NCBI GenBank assembly: GCA_947570265.1 | Contig: CANOUR010000003.1 | Location: 1-64,000 of the forward strand | DNA from: an uncultured Bacteroidales bacterium | GTDB lineage: Bacteria; Bacteroidota; Bacteroidia; Bacteroidales; Muribaculaceae | Direction: 5' to 3' | Length of the DNA: 64,000 bases | Shown: positions 18,673 through 27,045 of the stretch, piece by piece | Layout of the letters: every line of letters starts with the position of its first letter | Position numbering within the stretch: position 1 is the first letter of the stretch | Program-made: the position numbers and the translations under genes | Notes under the pieces: generated by a model | Told to the model about the DNA's origin: nothing | The model's input: only the letters and a program-made list of their open reading frames with translations | The model's database searches: none

Positions 18673-20201
18673 GTTGAACGGTCGAGATTGCGGTAGCTTA
18701 CTGCTTCGGCCATGTGTATGGCGCCAATTGTGTCGGCATTGTCAAGGTCGGCTATCGTGCGGGCAACTTTGAGTATGCGGTCGTAGGCGCGTGCCGACAT
18801 GTTGAATTTCTCGATTGTCGTGCGTAATATCCCCATAGCTTTGTCGTCAGGGCGGGCATGAAGCTGGAGCAGGCGGGTGTTCATCTGTGCGTTGCAGTGT
18901 ATACCCTGCTCTGAAGCGAATCGCTTTGCCTGAATTTCTCTGGCTTGCACCACTCGCCGGCGTATGTCGGCTGACGCTTCCCCATTTGACGCGCGTGAAA
19001 GCTCGTCGAAAGGTACGGGTAGGATTTCTACTTGCAGGTCGATGCGGTCGAGCAGAGGGCCTGAAATGCGGCTCATATACTTCGCTATCGCTCCTGGCTG
19101 ACAGGTGCATTCTTTTGTAGGATGGTTATAGTAGCCACACGGACATGGATTCATGCTCGCAACAAGCATGAAGCTGGCGGGATAGTCAATCGAATAGCGG
19201 GCACGGCTCACCGATATATGACGGTCTTCCAACGGTTGTCTGAGCACTTCGAGCACCGGCCGTGAAAATTCAGGAAATTCGTCGAGAAACAGTATGCCAT
19301 TGTGAGCTAACGATATTTCTCCGGGCATGGGATTTGATCCTCCACCCACGAGTGCCACAGGCGAAATCGTGTGATGTGGAGATCTGAACGGTCGGCATGA
19401 CATCAGGCGCGATCCATTTTTGAGGCGGCCGGCAACAGAATGTATTTTAGTCGTTTCCAGAGCCTCGGAGAGTGTGAGCGGCGGCAATATCGTGGGTAGT
19501 CGTTTGGCCATCATCGATTTGCCTGCCCCGGGAGGGCCGACGAGCAAAATGTTATGACCTCCGGCACAAGCCACTTCAAAAGCCCTTTTTACGGTCTCCT
19601 GCCCTTTCACTTCAGAAAAATCGAGATCGAATGAGCCGCTATCCGCTGCAAATTCCTCGCGCGTGTTGACCACCGTAGGCTCGATGCGTGTGTTGCCGGC
19701 TATGAATTCCATAACCTGTCGCAGGTTGTCGGCACCGAGCACTTCGAGATCGTTGACTACTGCTGCTTCGGTGGCGTTTGACCGTGGAACTATCATGCCT
19801 TTGAAGCCGGCCTCACGTGCCTTTATGGCCATGGGAAGCACTCCCCCGATTGGCAGTAGAGTGCCGTCGAGTGAAAGTTCGCCCATCATCATGTATGCCG
19901 ATATGTCGGTAGATGGTCGTACGATTTCGGCTGCTGTGAGTATTCCGGCGGCTATTGGCAGGTCATAGGCTGCTCCCTCTTTGCGTACATCGGCTGGGCT
20001 GAGATTGACCACGACATTTCGGCGTGGAAAATCGTAGCCGCTCTGTGTGGTGGCCGACACCACGCGCTGGTAGGCTTCTTTGACAGCCGTGTCGGGAAGA
20101 CCGACCATTGTGTATGATATACCCGGGCTGACGACTACTTCGACATTGACCGCTATGGCGTCTATGCCATTGACTGCTGCGGCCGGAATTTTCACTAACA
20201 T
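18639..20201 (-). CDS. comM: YifB/ComM family Mg-chelatase-like AAA+ ATPase
   Basis: The 520-residue protein has an N-terminal Lon-protease-like fold (ChlI domain, about 20-140), a central AAA+ Mg-chelatase ATPase with Walker A LVGPPGAGKSMMAK (about 220-233), FRSPHHTISPVALVGGG (about 270-287) and FLDEFPEF as Walker B (about 309-316). A cysteine-rich CPCGYYNHPTKECTC (about 351-365) and the C-terminal Mg_chelatase_C domain follow. ComM is a hexameric helicase that promotes branch migration during natural transformation. Genome-wide presence in Bacteroidetes does not prove competence. It is last of a four-gene minus-strand group starting at 24506. Confidence 0.95.
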   Translation of the reverse strand: MLVKIPAAAVNGIDAIAVNVEVVVSPGISYTMVGLPDTAVKEAYQRVVSATTQSGYDFPRRNVVVNLSPADVRKEGAAYDLPIAAGILTAAEIVRPSTDISAYMMMGELSLDGTLLPIGGVLPMAIKAREAGFKGMIVPRSNATEAAVVNDLEVLGADNLRQVMEFIAGNTRIEPTVVNTREEFAADSGSFDLDFSEVKGQETVKRAFEVACAGGHNILLVGPPGAGKSMMAKRLPTILPPLTLSEALETTKIHSVAGRLKNGSRLMSCRPFRSPHHTISPVALVGGGSNPMPGEISLAHNGILFLDEFPEFSRPVLEVLRQPLEDRHISVSRARYSIDYPASFMLVASMNPCPCGYYNHPTKECTCQPGAIAKYMSRISGPLLDRIDLQVEILPVPFDELSRASNGEASADIRRRVVQAREIQAKRFASEQGIHCNAQMNTRLLQLHARPDDKAMGILRTTIEKFNMSARAYDRILKVARTIADLDNADTIGAIHMAEAVSYRNLDRSTWGTSNPKLPF

Positions 20202-20216
20202 TGGTTCGGAGAGATG

Positions 20217-21218
20217 TTATTTCAGTATTGATTCAATGGTCTTGGACGCGATTGTGACAGACGGCCCACGGTAGATTTGAGTGCCGGTGCTGTCGGCCAC
20301 GATGAAGAATGGCATGCGGGGCACGCTCAGGCGTCGCAGTGCAGGAGACGCGGGGCCGCCCGGATTCCATCCCCTTTTCCATCGGGCGGTGTCGCGCGAT
20401 GCCTCGGTGTTCCACTTGGCCGAGTCGGTGTCGAGACCTATTTCAAGCATGGCGAGGCGTTTTTTAGCATTGTCGCGCCTGAGGACAGACAGGATTCGAG
20501 TGATGCTGTCGGGGCGAGGTGATGGAGTGAATGCAAGCAAGGATGCAGTGGCGGATGTGGAAACGAACGTGATAATCGAATCACCATTGCCATAGATGGT
20601 CAGCGGTGGTATTCTCACGGACAGCATGTCGACTGTAGCCAACGATAGCTGGTCGGCCCAGCCGTCTGTGATGCCTGGTGTCTTCACTGCGGTTGACAGC
20701 CGTGAGTAGAGTGAATCGGCCGCTTCGGGTTGTGATGAAGCATCGAATAGTGTGGTCAGAAGCAGAGCCGATACGACCGATGAGGTGTTGTCATTGATAT
20801 ATTTTCCGATGGTGTCGGACAATTGTCGTGATGGCCCGCTCATGACAAGTGCTGCGTGTTGTGTCAGAAATGCCGTCAATGAATCGCAGGGGGCGCTACC
20901 GTGGATCGCAGGCGGCTCTGATTGTGTAGCGGTCACCTTTATCTTGTCGCCGTTGCGGGCGGCGAATGTCGCTATCAGTCCACCATCCGGGCGCTTGATG
21001 CTTGCGAGAGTATATTCCTTGCTCGAACCTTTGAATTTCACCGGTTCGCCTGCTTTGTCGGCGTGTGAGTTGATCTGCACTACATGCCCGCCGCTGTAGT
21101 AGGAGAGGGTGAGTGTCTCCACACCCAGATCCTCCACCTCAACCGTGACGCTGAATGAGTCGTTTCGCCCGCATGCGGCGAGCATCATCAGGGTCAATGT
21201 CAGCAATAGCGCTCGCAT
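20217..21218 (-). CDS. DUF4369-like lipoprotein with thioredoxin-like C-terminus lacking CxxC
   Basis: The 333-residue protein has a lipoprotein signal (MRALLLTLTLMMLAAC). This start was chosen because it gives a normal signal peptide and begins 5 bp after the upstream stop; the ATG 10 codons earlier would overlap the phosphatase gene. The N-terminal part (about 18-110) resembles the DUF4369 beta-rich module that precedes thiol-disulfide oxidoreductases in Bacteroidetes. The C-terminus (MPFFIVADSTGTQIYRGPSV) looks like the end of a thioredoxin fold, but no CxxC pair is visible, so redox activity is unlikely. It lies between a histidine phosphatase and comM. Confidence 0.7.
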   Translation of the reverse strand: MRALLLTLTLMMLAACGRNDSFSVTVEVEDLGVETLTLSYYSGGHVVQINSHADKAGEPVKFKGSSKEYTLASIKRPDGGLIATFAARNGDKIKVTATQSEPPAIHGSAPCDSLTAFLTQHAALVMSGPSRQLSDTIGKYINDNTSSVVSALLLTTLFDASSQPEAADSLYSRLSTAVKTPGITDGWADQLSLATVDMLSVRIPPLTIYGNGDSIITFVSTSATASLLAFTPSPRPDSITRILSVLRRDNAKKRLAMLEIGLDTDSAKWNTEASRDTARWKRGWNPGGPASPALRRLSVPRMPFFIVADSTGTQIYRGPSVTIASKTIESILK

Positions 21219-21222
21219 GATT

Positions 21223-22485
21223 CTATGGGCGTGATGAAAGTTTATCAAGTATGTAGGCGCGCAGGTCGTCCCAACGGTAATATGGCCCGCTGACCGGTTT
21301 CAGAAAGCTGACGGGCATCTCGCGTTCGTTGAGCAACACTTTCACGAGTATGTCGCCGTTTCCTTCAGTCGGGCGGTATAGAACCATCTGTATATTGCAT
21401 GCCATTGGAAAAATCTCATGGGCTTTCCAATTATCCGACAGTGTGGTCAGATCGTTGTGCTCTTTGCCGTAGTCAGAGAGTTCGAGCAATACGGCCAGTG
21501 AAAGCACCATTGTCTCGTGGCCGAAACGCAGGTTGGCGCTCGGACTGCTTGATGTGATGGCAGTGTCGGCCGATGCGATCATGTTGCGCAGCAGATGTCG
21601 TTGGACAGTGGGAGAGAGGTTGTGGTTCAATGCTGTGTTCGCGCCGTTGATAAACCAGTGTGCGTTGTTCACGCGCCATCCGCGGTCGATTTCCTCGGGT
21701 GTGAACACATCCTCGAGTATAGCTGGGTAGAGGCCGTCGTGACTGGGCATATTCAATGCCACTTCAAACAATTCGCGGAAAAGATCATCACGGCTGATGC
21801 TGTCGCGGGCGAACGATTCGTCGCTGATGAGCGTGCGTAGATACTCGCCGGTGTTTGCGTTGTTTTTCTCGAACGGTCGCAACACTATCTTCTTGACACT
21901 GTCGGTAACAGCGTTTTTGTACTTATCGTCGTGGTTCATATACCACATGTCGGCATCGCTGGCATCGGTGGTCACCACCAGCCCGGGCACGGCTTCGGAT
22001 AGTGCTTCTATCTCGTTGAGCATTGACAATATGCAGCGTATCACCACCGTGGAGCGGGCGTCAACCGGTGTGCCGGCGCGAAATATCGATGGATAGTTGG
22101 CAGCCATGCGCCGGGCTATGCCTCGGTGCTGTGCTGCACCGAGGGGCGTGAGTTCGCCGATGCGTCCTTTGCTGTCTTCGCGTATGCGCCGCAACACCCC
22201 AAGCAGTTTGATGCCTTTGGGTGTGAGTACTCCTGCTTTTTCAGCCTTTTCGAGTTCTGCGACAGGTATGTCGTAGCACCGTTGGGCTGTGATCCAGCGC
22301 GAACCATGGCGGCCGTAATGCTCCATATGAAATGCCTCGTAACCTTCGGGTGCAGGAGTCGGTGCCGGAATATCCTTGTCGGGATATGCCTTGTATTGGC
22401 TCGATGCGTCTGTCGGGTCGACGAGAGCGGCAGCTGTCAGCGTGGACACCACACATAGCAGTGCTGCTATAAGATTTCTTTTCAT
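21223..22485 (-). CDS. Histidine-type acid phosphatase, exported (MINPP/phytase-like clade)
   Basis: The 420-residue protein has a signal peptide (1-20, ending TAAA) and the histidine acid phosphatase motif HYGRHGSRW (56-64; His60 would be phosphorylated). It also has the downstream acidic donor motif RFGHETMV (about 318-325). HE in place of HD resembles the MINPP group rather than AppA phytases. The family removes phosphate from inositol phosphates or other phosphomonoesters in the periplasm or at the surface. Substrate is not known. The start overlaps the preceding gene by 4 bp. Confidence 0.88.
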   Translation of the reverse strand: MKRNLIAALLCVVSTLTAAALVDPTDASSQYKAYPDKDIPAPTPAPEGYEAFHMEHYGRHGSRWITAQRCYDIPVAELEKAEKAGVLTPKGIKLLGVLRRIREDSKGRIGELTPLGAAQHRGIARRMAANYPSIFRAGTPVDARSTVVIRCILSMLNEIEALSEAVPGLVVTTDASDADMWYMNHDDKYKNAVTDSVKKIVLRPFEKNNANTGEYLRTLISDESFARDSISRDDLFRELFEVALNMPSHDGLYPAILEDVFTPEEIDRGWRVNNAHWFINGANTALNHNLSPTVQRHLLRNMIASADTAITSSSPSANLRFGHETMVLSLAVLLELSDYGKEHNDLTTLSDNWKAHEIFPMACNIQMVLYRPTEGNGDILVKVLLNEREMPVSFLKPVSGPYYRWDDLRAYILDKLSSRP

Positions 22486-24506
22486 CGGCGTGGACGGGGC
22501 TGTGTATTGGGTTCTTTAGGCATGCGTCGTGACAATGCTTCGTAGAGGTCATGCACTACGATTTCATCATCTTTGCTGACACTCTTTGTCAGAGCCTTGC
22601 GGTTAGACCCCTCGGTGGATGCACCGAGTGATCCCCAGGCCATATCGATGATTTTTATGGCTTTTTCATTGGTGGCTCGACCGTCGGCAGCAAAATAGTC
22701 ATGTGAGGCCATGCCCTCGATGTCGCCTTTGCGTATCATCTCAAAAAGATTGCGGTATGACTCGCTCTTGAGATCGGCCAGACGCCATACTTTCTGTGAA
22801 TTGAGGTAGTCGGCATCAGCTTTTTCGTCATTGGAGAGCACTGTGGCCGCCGAAGGTTGTGCTGAGGTAGCGGTGGGCGTGGCTGTTGTGGCTTCTGCGG
22901 TGACGGATTCGTTGTTTTCGGGTAGATTGCCGGTGGCGTTGTCGGTCATCGACGGAATCAGGAATATGACTCCGGCTATCACTGCGGCAGCTGCTGCGGC
23001 CACGGCGATCCAGCGGCCTATGTGCCGGTTGCTCCGGTGATGTTCTTCGCTGTAAGAATCGTTCTCATCTGTGGTTTTGCCGTTTGGCAGCGGTTTTTCC
23101 TCTACAGGTGCGATTTCGCTGACAGGAGTCCGGTGTGTGTCATCGGACGATGTGCGTGGTTGAGTATCAGCCACATTCTCGAAATGAGGCACAACGCGTT
23201 CGGGGCGTGATTGATTGCGCTCAGCGGCGATGTTCGCAAACGCTGGGGCGGTGGGCTTGCTCGCCGCGCGCACATCGACATTGTAGACTTCGCCACCGTG
23301 TGGGGTCACCATCTTCTGGGCACGGAATCCATGGAAGTTGCCCGAATGCAGCTGGCTGTATTCAGGAGTGTTTTTCTCGAGTGAGATCTGTTGCTCAAAC
23401 ACACGTCCTTCACCGAAGACGAGGCGCAGCGTGATACCCTGTTCTACGGGCACCATGGTCAGCTCAATCTCTTGTTCGCGGGCGAGTTCGGCTGCTTCGT
23501 ATTCTTTGGTCAGCGGATGGAAATTGTTGCTTGCAACCTGAATTTCCACTCGGCGGCCGGGCTGCAGATCAGCTTCTGTCAACTCGATAAACGGCTCCAT
23601 TGTGTTGACCGGACGATCGTTGACACTCACCGTGTAGCCGTTGATCAGGCCACCTTTGCTGTTCTTGATTGTTAGGCGTACCTTGCGCACGAAGCCCATG
23701 TTTGGTCCTGCGGGCGATTTCACTTTCATAAGGCTACCGTCGTAGATGACATAAGCCGACGGCACTCCGGCTGTGACAGTCTCTTTGCGAGGGCTGAAAC
23801 CGTCTTTGGTGAAAGTCAGCGTTATCTGGCGTCCGTCGGCCACGGTGTCGGCCGAGGATGTGACACCTTCGGGACACACTACGGAATATATCCTGCGTAT
23901 CGGTGATGTCAGTCTGTCGATGGCTATTCCTGGTCGTAGCGACGAAGTGGCGTTGATGATTATGTCATAGACATAGCGTTCGTATTCGGGCTGTTCGGGG
24001 AATGAGAAAACGCCTTCGAGTTCGCGGGTGGACAGATATGTGCGGTAGCACAATGGCATTGGTCGGGCTGCGTCGTCGGACGGTTTGCTCCATTGCCATG
24101 CCGGTAGTTCGACAGGCTCTTCGGGCACCGATGCAGCTTTCAGCACTTCAGTAACAGCCTGGTCGGTGAGTATGCGGTCTTCGAGAAATGTTTTTTTTAG
24201 TCCGCTCAAGGCGGTGAAAACCGAACGCCCGGCGAGCATACACCCATTGTCGGCCATCACGGTGACCATCATGCGTCCTGCTTTAGGATCGAGCGGGTCG
24301 GATGTGATCATCGAGAAATAGTGGCCGAATTCGTTGCGCCACATAACATAGCATTCGCGTACGCTCATGAAATTGCGTACGATTGCATCGGGATCGGGCA
24401 GAGATGCCATCCATTCGGCGTCGTCTGCGTTAAAGGCATATTTGACAGCGAGCTTGCCGTCGAAGTGGCCGTGCATGGCCACGTGGATATACGTAGGTTC
24501 AGTCAT
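22482..24506 (-). CDS. Large single-span membrane protein of unknown function
   Basis: The 674-residue protein is read from MTEPTYIHVAMHGHF; the in-frame ATG 20 codons earlier has a poor N-terminus and overlaps a promoter. The first 490 residues look soluble, with beta-rich repeats such as LTIKNSKGGLINGYTVSVND, and a Pro/Thr-rich low-complexity stretch follows. A single transmembrane helix (WIAVAAAAAAVIAGVIFLIP, about 500-519) precedes an Ala/Thr-rich linker and a helical tail of about 110 residues. No signal peptide is seen, so the N-terminal part is probably cytoplasmic. I do not recognise the family. It heads the group with the phosphatase, lipoprotein and comM (4 bp overlap with the phosphatase). 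Confidence 0.75.
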   Translation of the reverse strand: MTEPTYIHVAMHGHFDGKLAVKYAFNADDAEWMASLPDPDAIVRNFMSVRECYVMWRNEFGHYFSMITSDPLDPKAGRMMVTVMADNGCMLAGRSVFTALSGLKKTFLEDRILTDQAVTEVLKAASVPEEPVELPAWQWSKPSDDAARPMPLCYRTYLSTRELEGVFSFPEQPEYERYVYDIIINATSSLRPGIAIDRLTSPIRRIYSVVCPEGVTSSADTVADGRQITLTFTKDGFSPRKETVTAGVPSAYVIYDGSLMKVKSPAGPNMGFVRKVRLTIKNSKGGLINGYTVSVNDRPVNTMEPFIELTEADLQPGRRVEIQVASNNFHPLTKEYEAAELAREQEIELTMVPVEQGITLRLVFGEGRVFEQQISLEKNTPEYSQLHSGNFHGFRAQKMVTPHGGEVYNVDVRAASKPTAPAFANIAAERNQSRPERVVPHFENVADTQPRTSSDDTHRTPVSEIAPVEEKPLPNGKTTDENDSYSEEHHRSNRHIGRWIAVAAAAAAVIAGVIFLIPSMTDNATGNLPENNESVTAEATTATPTATSAQPSAATVLSNDEKADADYLNSQKVWRLADLKSESYRNLFEMIRKGDIEGMASHDYFAADGRATNEKAIKIIDMAWGSLGASTEGSNRKALTKSVSKDDEIVVHDLYEALSRRMPKEPNTQPRPRR

Positions 24507-24535
24507 TAGTTTGCGTGATATCAGAAACTTTTTCG

Positions 24536-24543
24536 CAAAGATA
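24536..24543 (-). promoter_or_regulatory. Putative -7 element for the 24506-18639 gene group
   Basis: The minus strand reads TATCTTTG here (CAAAGATA on +), 29 bp before the chosen start at 24506. This supports the shorter N-terminus of the membrane protein, since the longer version would start upstream of the -7 element. No clear -33 TTTG at the right spacing. Confidence 0.55.
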
Positions 24544-24683
24544 CTGAAAAAACCACTTCGCGGCAATACTTGGAGCGGGGTGTTTCAGCGTGTGTATGTG
24601 AATGTTTATAGTGACTGTGTGCAACATTTCGGCACGATTAGTTGTTTTATTTTGTGGCATCGACAGGTTTCGTAAAAAATTCC

Positions 24684-24691
24684 TATCTTTG
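24684..24691 (+). promoter_or_regulatory. Putative -7 element for the FKBP gene at 24755
   Basis: TATCTTTG fits the Bacteroidetes -7 consensus and lies 63 bp before the ATG at 24755. It also argues against the longer in-frame start at 24602, which would be upstream of the promoter. Confidence 0.55.
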
Positions 24692-24754
24692 CGGATTGAC
24701 CGTAGTATCTCTGAATACGGTCAGATTTTAATTGTGTCAATAACCAAATTCAAT

Positions 24755-25381
24755 ATGGATAACAAGGAATTAGACCGTCTCAGCTATGCTCTGGGACTCA
24801 GCATGGGCAACAATTTCCGCTCGAGCGGTATCGAAAAAATCAATGAGACCGATTTCGCAGCCGGTGTAAGAGCTGTGTTTTCGGGCGAGAAGCCTCTGAT
24901 GACTTACGAAGAAGCCAAGGAGGAAATACGCGTGTTTTTCTCGGCTCTCGAGGAAAAGCAGCGTGAGGCTGCCGCAGCAGCCGGTAAGGTCAATGAAGAA
25001 GCCGGCAAAGCTTTCCTTCTCGAAAACGGCAAGCGTGCCGAGGTGAAGACAACGGCCAGCGGTCTGCAGTATGAGGTGGTGAAGGAAGGTGACGGTGCAA
25101 TGCCCGGCCCCGGTGATCAAGTTACCGTACACTACACCGGTAAGCTTATCGACGGCACTGTTTTTGACTCGTCGGTAGAGCGTGGTCAGCCTGCCACATT
25201 CGGCGTCACTCAGGTGATACCCGGTTGGGTCGAGGCTCTTCAGATGATGAAGGCCGGATCAAAATGGCGTCTGTTCATCCCTTCAGACCTCGCATATGGC
25301 CCCAATGGTGCCGGCGGTGTGATCGGACCGAATGCCACGCTGATTTTCGATGTAGAGCTGATCAATGTAGTCGGAAAGTAA
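24755..25381 (+). CDS. FKBP-type peptidyl-prolyl cis-trans isomerase
   Basis: The 208-residue protein has an N-terminal helical dimerisation domain (about 1-85, FKBP_N type, YALGLSMGNNFRSSG) and a C-terminal FKBP domain (about 100-205). The FKBP signatures VTVHYTGKLIDGTVFDSS and AYGPNGAGGVIGPNATLIF are complete. No signal peptide is visible, so it is probably cytoplasmic, unlike its lipoprotein neighbour. The start was set at MDNKEL because the -7 element at 24684 lies upstream of it. It catalyses proline isomerisation and chaperoning of client proteins. The second FKBP gene follows 30 bp later. Confidence 0.94.
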   Translation: MDNKELDRLSYALGLSMGNNFRSSGIEKINETDFAAGVRAVFSGEKPLMTYEEAKEEIRVFFSALEEKQREAAAAAGKVNEEAGKAFLLENGKRAEVKTTASGLQYEVVKEGDGAMPGPGDQVTVHYTGKLIDGTVFDSSVERGQPATFGVTQVIPGWVEALQMMKAGSKWRLFIPSDLAYGPNGAGGVIGPNATLIFDVELINVVGK

Positions 25382-25411
25382 TCGATAAACCAATTATATT
25401 AAAATAAAGAA

Positions 25412-26305
25412 ATGAAAAAAATTATCATTGCCTGCGGCGCTGCTGTCATGATGGCAGGTGGCCTCGTGTCGTGCAACGGTGGCGGCAGCTCGGCTGCGGC
25501 CAATTCGTTTGAAGATTCGCTCAGCCAGAGCATCGGTGAGATGAGCGGTTCGCAACTCAACATGCAGTACACTCAGCTTCCTGAGGAGATGCGTGCCAAG
25601 TTCAACAAAAAGGAAATGCTCGAGGGCATCAAGACTGTGATTCTCACAGATACAGCACGTCAGAGCTACCTTACCGGCATGCAGATCGCATCGCAGCTCT
25701 GGGGTCAGCTCTATATTTGGGAGCAGAGCGGCATCAAGATCGACCGCAAGGCCATCTATGCTGCCTATGAGAAGGCATTCCTTGCCGATTCCGTAGCTGA
25801 TATGAGCGAAGTTGCCAGCCGCAACAATCTGCTTATGAGCCGTGTCAACAAAATTGTCATGGAAGAGCAGCAGCGCAAGGCCGAGGCCGAGGCTCAGGCA
25901 AAGGCCAACTCACCCGAGGCAAAGAAAAATGCCAAGGCAGGCGAGGACTACATCAACGAGCAGATGAAGAATGATCCTTCGATCAAGCGCACAGAGAGTG
26001 GTCTGGCATATAAGGTGGTGTCGGAAGGCACAGGAGAAAAGGCCGGTGCAAATTCTCGCGTAACCGTTAAATACAGCGGCAAGCTCATCAATGGCAAGGA
26101 ATTTGATGCCAATGACAATGCCACTTTCCCTGTTCGTGGTGTCATTCCCGGATTTGGCGAAGGTCTGCAACTGATGAACAAGGGTGCTCACTACATCCTC
26201 TATATCCCCGGTAACCTCGGATATGGTGTCGATGGCACACCTGACGGTTCGATCGGTCCTAACGACACTCTGGTGTTCGACGTTGAAGTGAAAGATATTA
26301 AATAA
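25412..26305 (+). CDS. FKBP-type peptidyl-prolyl isomerase, lipoprotein (FkpA-like)
   Basis: The 297-residue lipoprotein has a signal with lipobox GLVSC (Cys21). An N-terminal helical domain with an AEAEAQAKAN coiled stretch (about 155-166) is followed by the FKBP domain (about 190-297, VTVKYSGKLINGKEFD and GYGVDGTPDGSIGPNDTLVF). It probably folds proteins in the periplasm, anchored to a membrane. Gene order cytoplasmic FKBP then lipoprotein FKBP suggests duplication with different targeting. A strong hairpin terminator lies just downstream. Confidence 0.94.
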   Translation: MKKIIIACGAAVMMAGGLVSCNGGGSSAAANSFEDSLSQSIGEMSGSQLNMQYTQLPEEMRAKFNKKEMLEGIKTVILTDTARQSYLTGMQIASQLWGQLYIWEQSGIKIDRKAIYAAYEKAFLADSVADMSEVASRNNLLMSRVNKIVMEEQQRKAEAEAQAKANSPEAKKNAKAGEDYINEQMKNDPSIKRTESGLAYKVVSEGTGEKAGANSRVTVKYSGKLINGKEFDANDNATFPVRGVIPGFGEGLQLMNKGAHYILYIPGNLGYGVDGTPDGSIGPNDTLVFDVEVKDIK

Positions 26306-26334
26306 TATCTCCCTTAGCTCAGACGAATAAAAAA

Positions 26335-26368
26335 AAGCGGCTTCCACTTTTCAGGGTGGAGGCCGCTT
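26335..26368. terminator. Bidirectional hairpin terminator
   Basis: AAGCGGCTTCCAC (26335-26347) pairs with GTGGAGGCCGCTT (26356-26368) in a 13 bp stem with one G-T wobble and an 8 nt loop. An A-run precedes and a GTGTTTT tract follows, so it can end transcription of the FKBP pair on + and of the convergent DUF1919 gene on -. Confidence 0.85.
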
Positions 26369-26388
26369 GTGTTTTCATGACCTGACGG

Positions 26389-27036
26389 TTATCTGGATTT
26401 CCTCAGCAGCGCATTGGCGTGGCGCACGAAACTCCAGGAGAGGTTGCTGACGTTCCAGCACAGGCTCACATGGTCTTCGCCGGCGAAGTCGGGGAGTGGT
26501 ACTGCGGAACTTGCACCGTCGACAGGATGCGTGGTAAAACAGACTTTGTGGGTAAATGGCAACCGGTCGAACCGTCGTATGAGTTCGTCGTCGCACACGT
26601 CGCGTTGGCTGAATTTCACGATGGCATTGTTCCAGTCGATGCGTTTTACGCGGCGTTCCCATTTGGCACGGGCTGTCGATTCGTCCGGAAAGTGCAGGAA
26701 GTGTACCTCTATGTCGGGTGTGAGATGTGCCACGGGATGCGATGTCTGGTTGACCGAACGCAGATAGTCGATCCACTTCGACTCGGTGATAGGGAAAAAC
26801 TCGAGCTTATTGTTAATGACTTCGGGGTTTTCGAGCAATTTAACATAATCTGGGCCGACGATGAACAGTCCGACAAACGGGCTATGGAACGGCAGCTTAT
26901 AGAATTTGCACATGCGTCCGCCCCAGCAGTCGTTGCTGATGATCGACACGTTGCGGTTGCGGAGACGTATGCGTCCCCACAGGTTGCGTATGGCGCGTGT
27001 TGATGAGAGCCAGGCTTTTTTGTTTTTCGAGAGCAT
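26389..27036 (-). CDS. DUF1919 family protein (exopolysaccharide-associated)
   Basis: The 215-residue protein matches DUF1919, found in polysaccharide loci: VSIISNDCWGGRMCKF (30-45), SPFVGLFIVGPDYVKLLENP (52-71) and a middle HPVAHLTPDIEVHFLHFP stretch. The exact biochemical role is unknown; members are grouped with acetyltransferase or glycan enzymes by context. It ends the transcript with the nucleoside kinase and two glycosyltransferases (9 bp from the kinase), which supports a surface-glycan role. The convergent terminator lies 20 bp past its stop. Confidence 0.82.
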   Translation of the reverse strand: MLSKNKKAWLSSTRAIRNLWGRIRLRNRNVSIISNDCWGGRMCKFYKLPFHSPFVGLFIVGPDYVKLLENPEVINNKLEFFPITESKWIDYLRSVNQTSHPVAHLTPDIEVHFLHFPDESTARAKWERRVKRIDWNNAIVKFSQRDVCDDELIRRFDRLPFTHKVCFTTHPVDGASSAVPLPDFAGEDHVSLCWNVSNLSWSFVRHANALLRKSR

Positions 27037-27045
27037 TTTTAGTGT

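Noticed and set aside
24602..24754. Longer start for the first FKBP gene
   Set aside because: The extra 51 codons lie across the -7 promoter element and do not look like FKBP or a signal peptide.
26308..26332. tRNA-like start CCCTTAGCTCAG
   Set aside because: Resembles the D-arm of a tRNA, but no anticodon arm, T-loop or acceptor pairing follows; the hairpin terminator begins instead.
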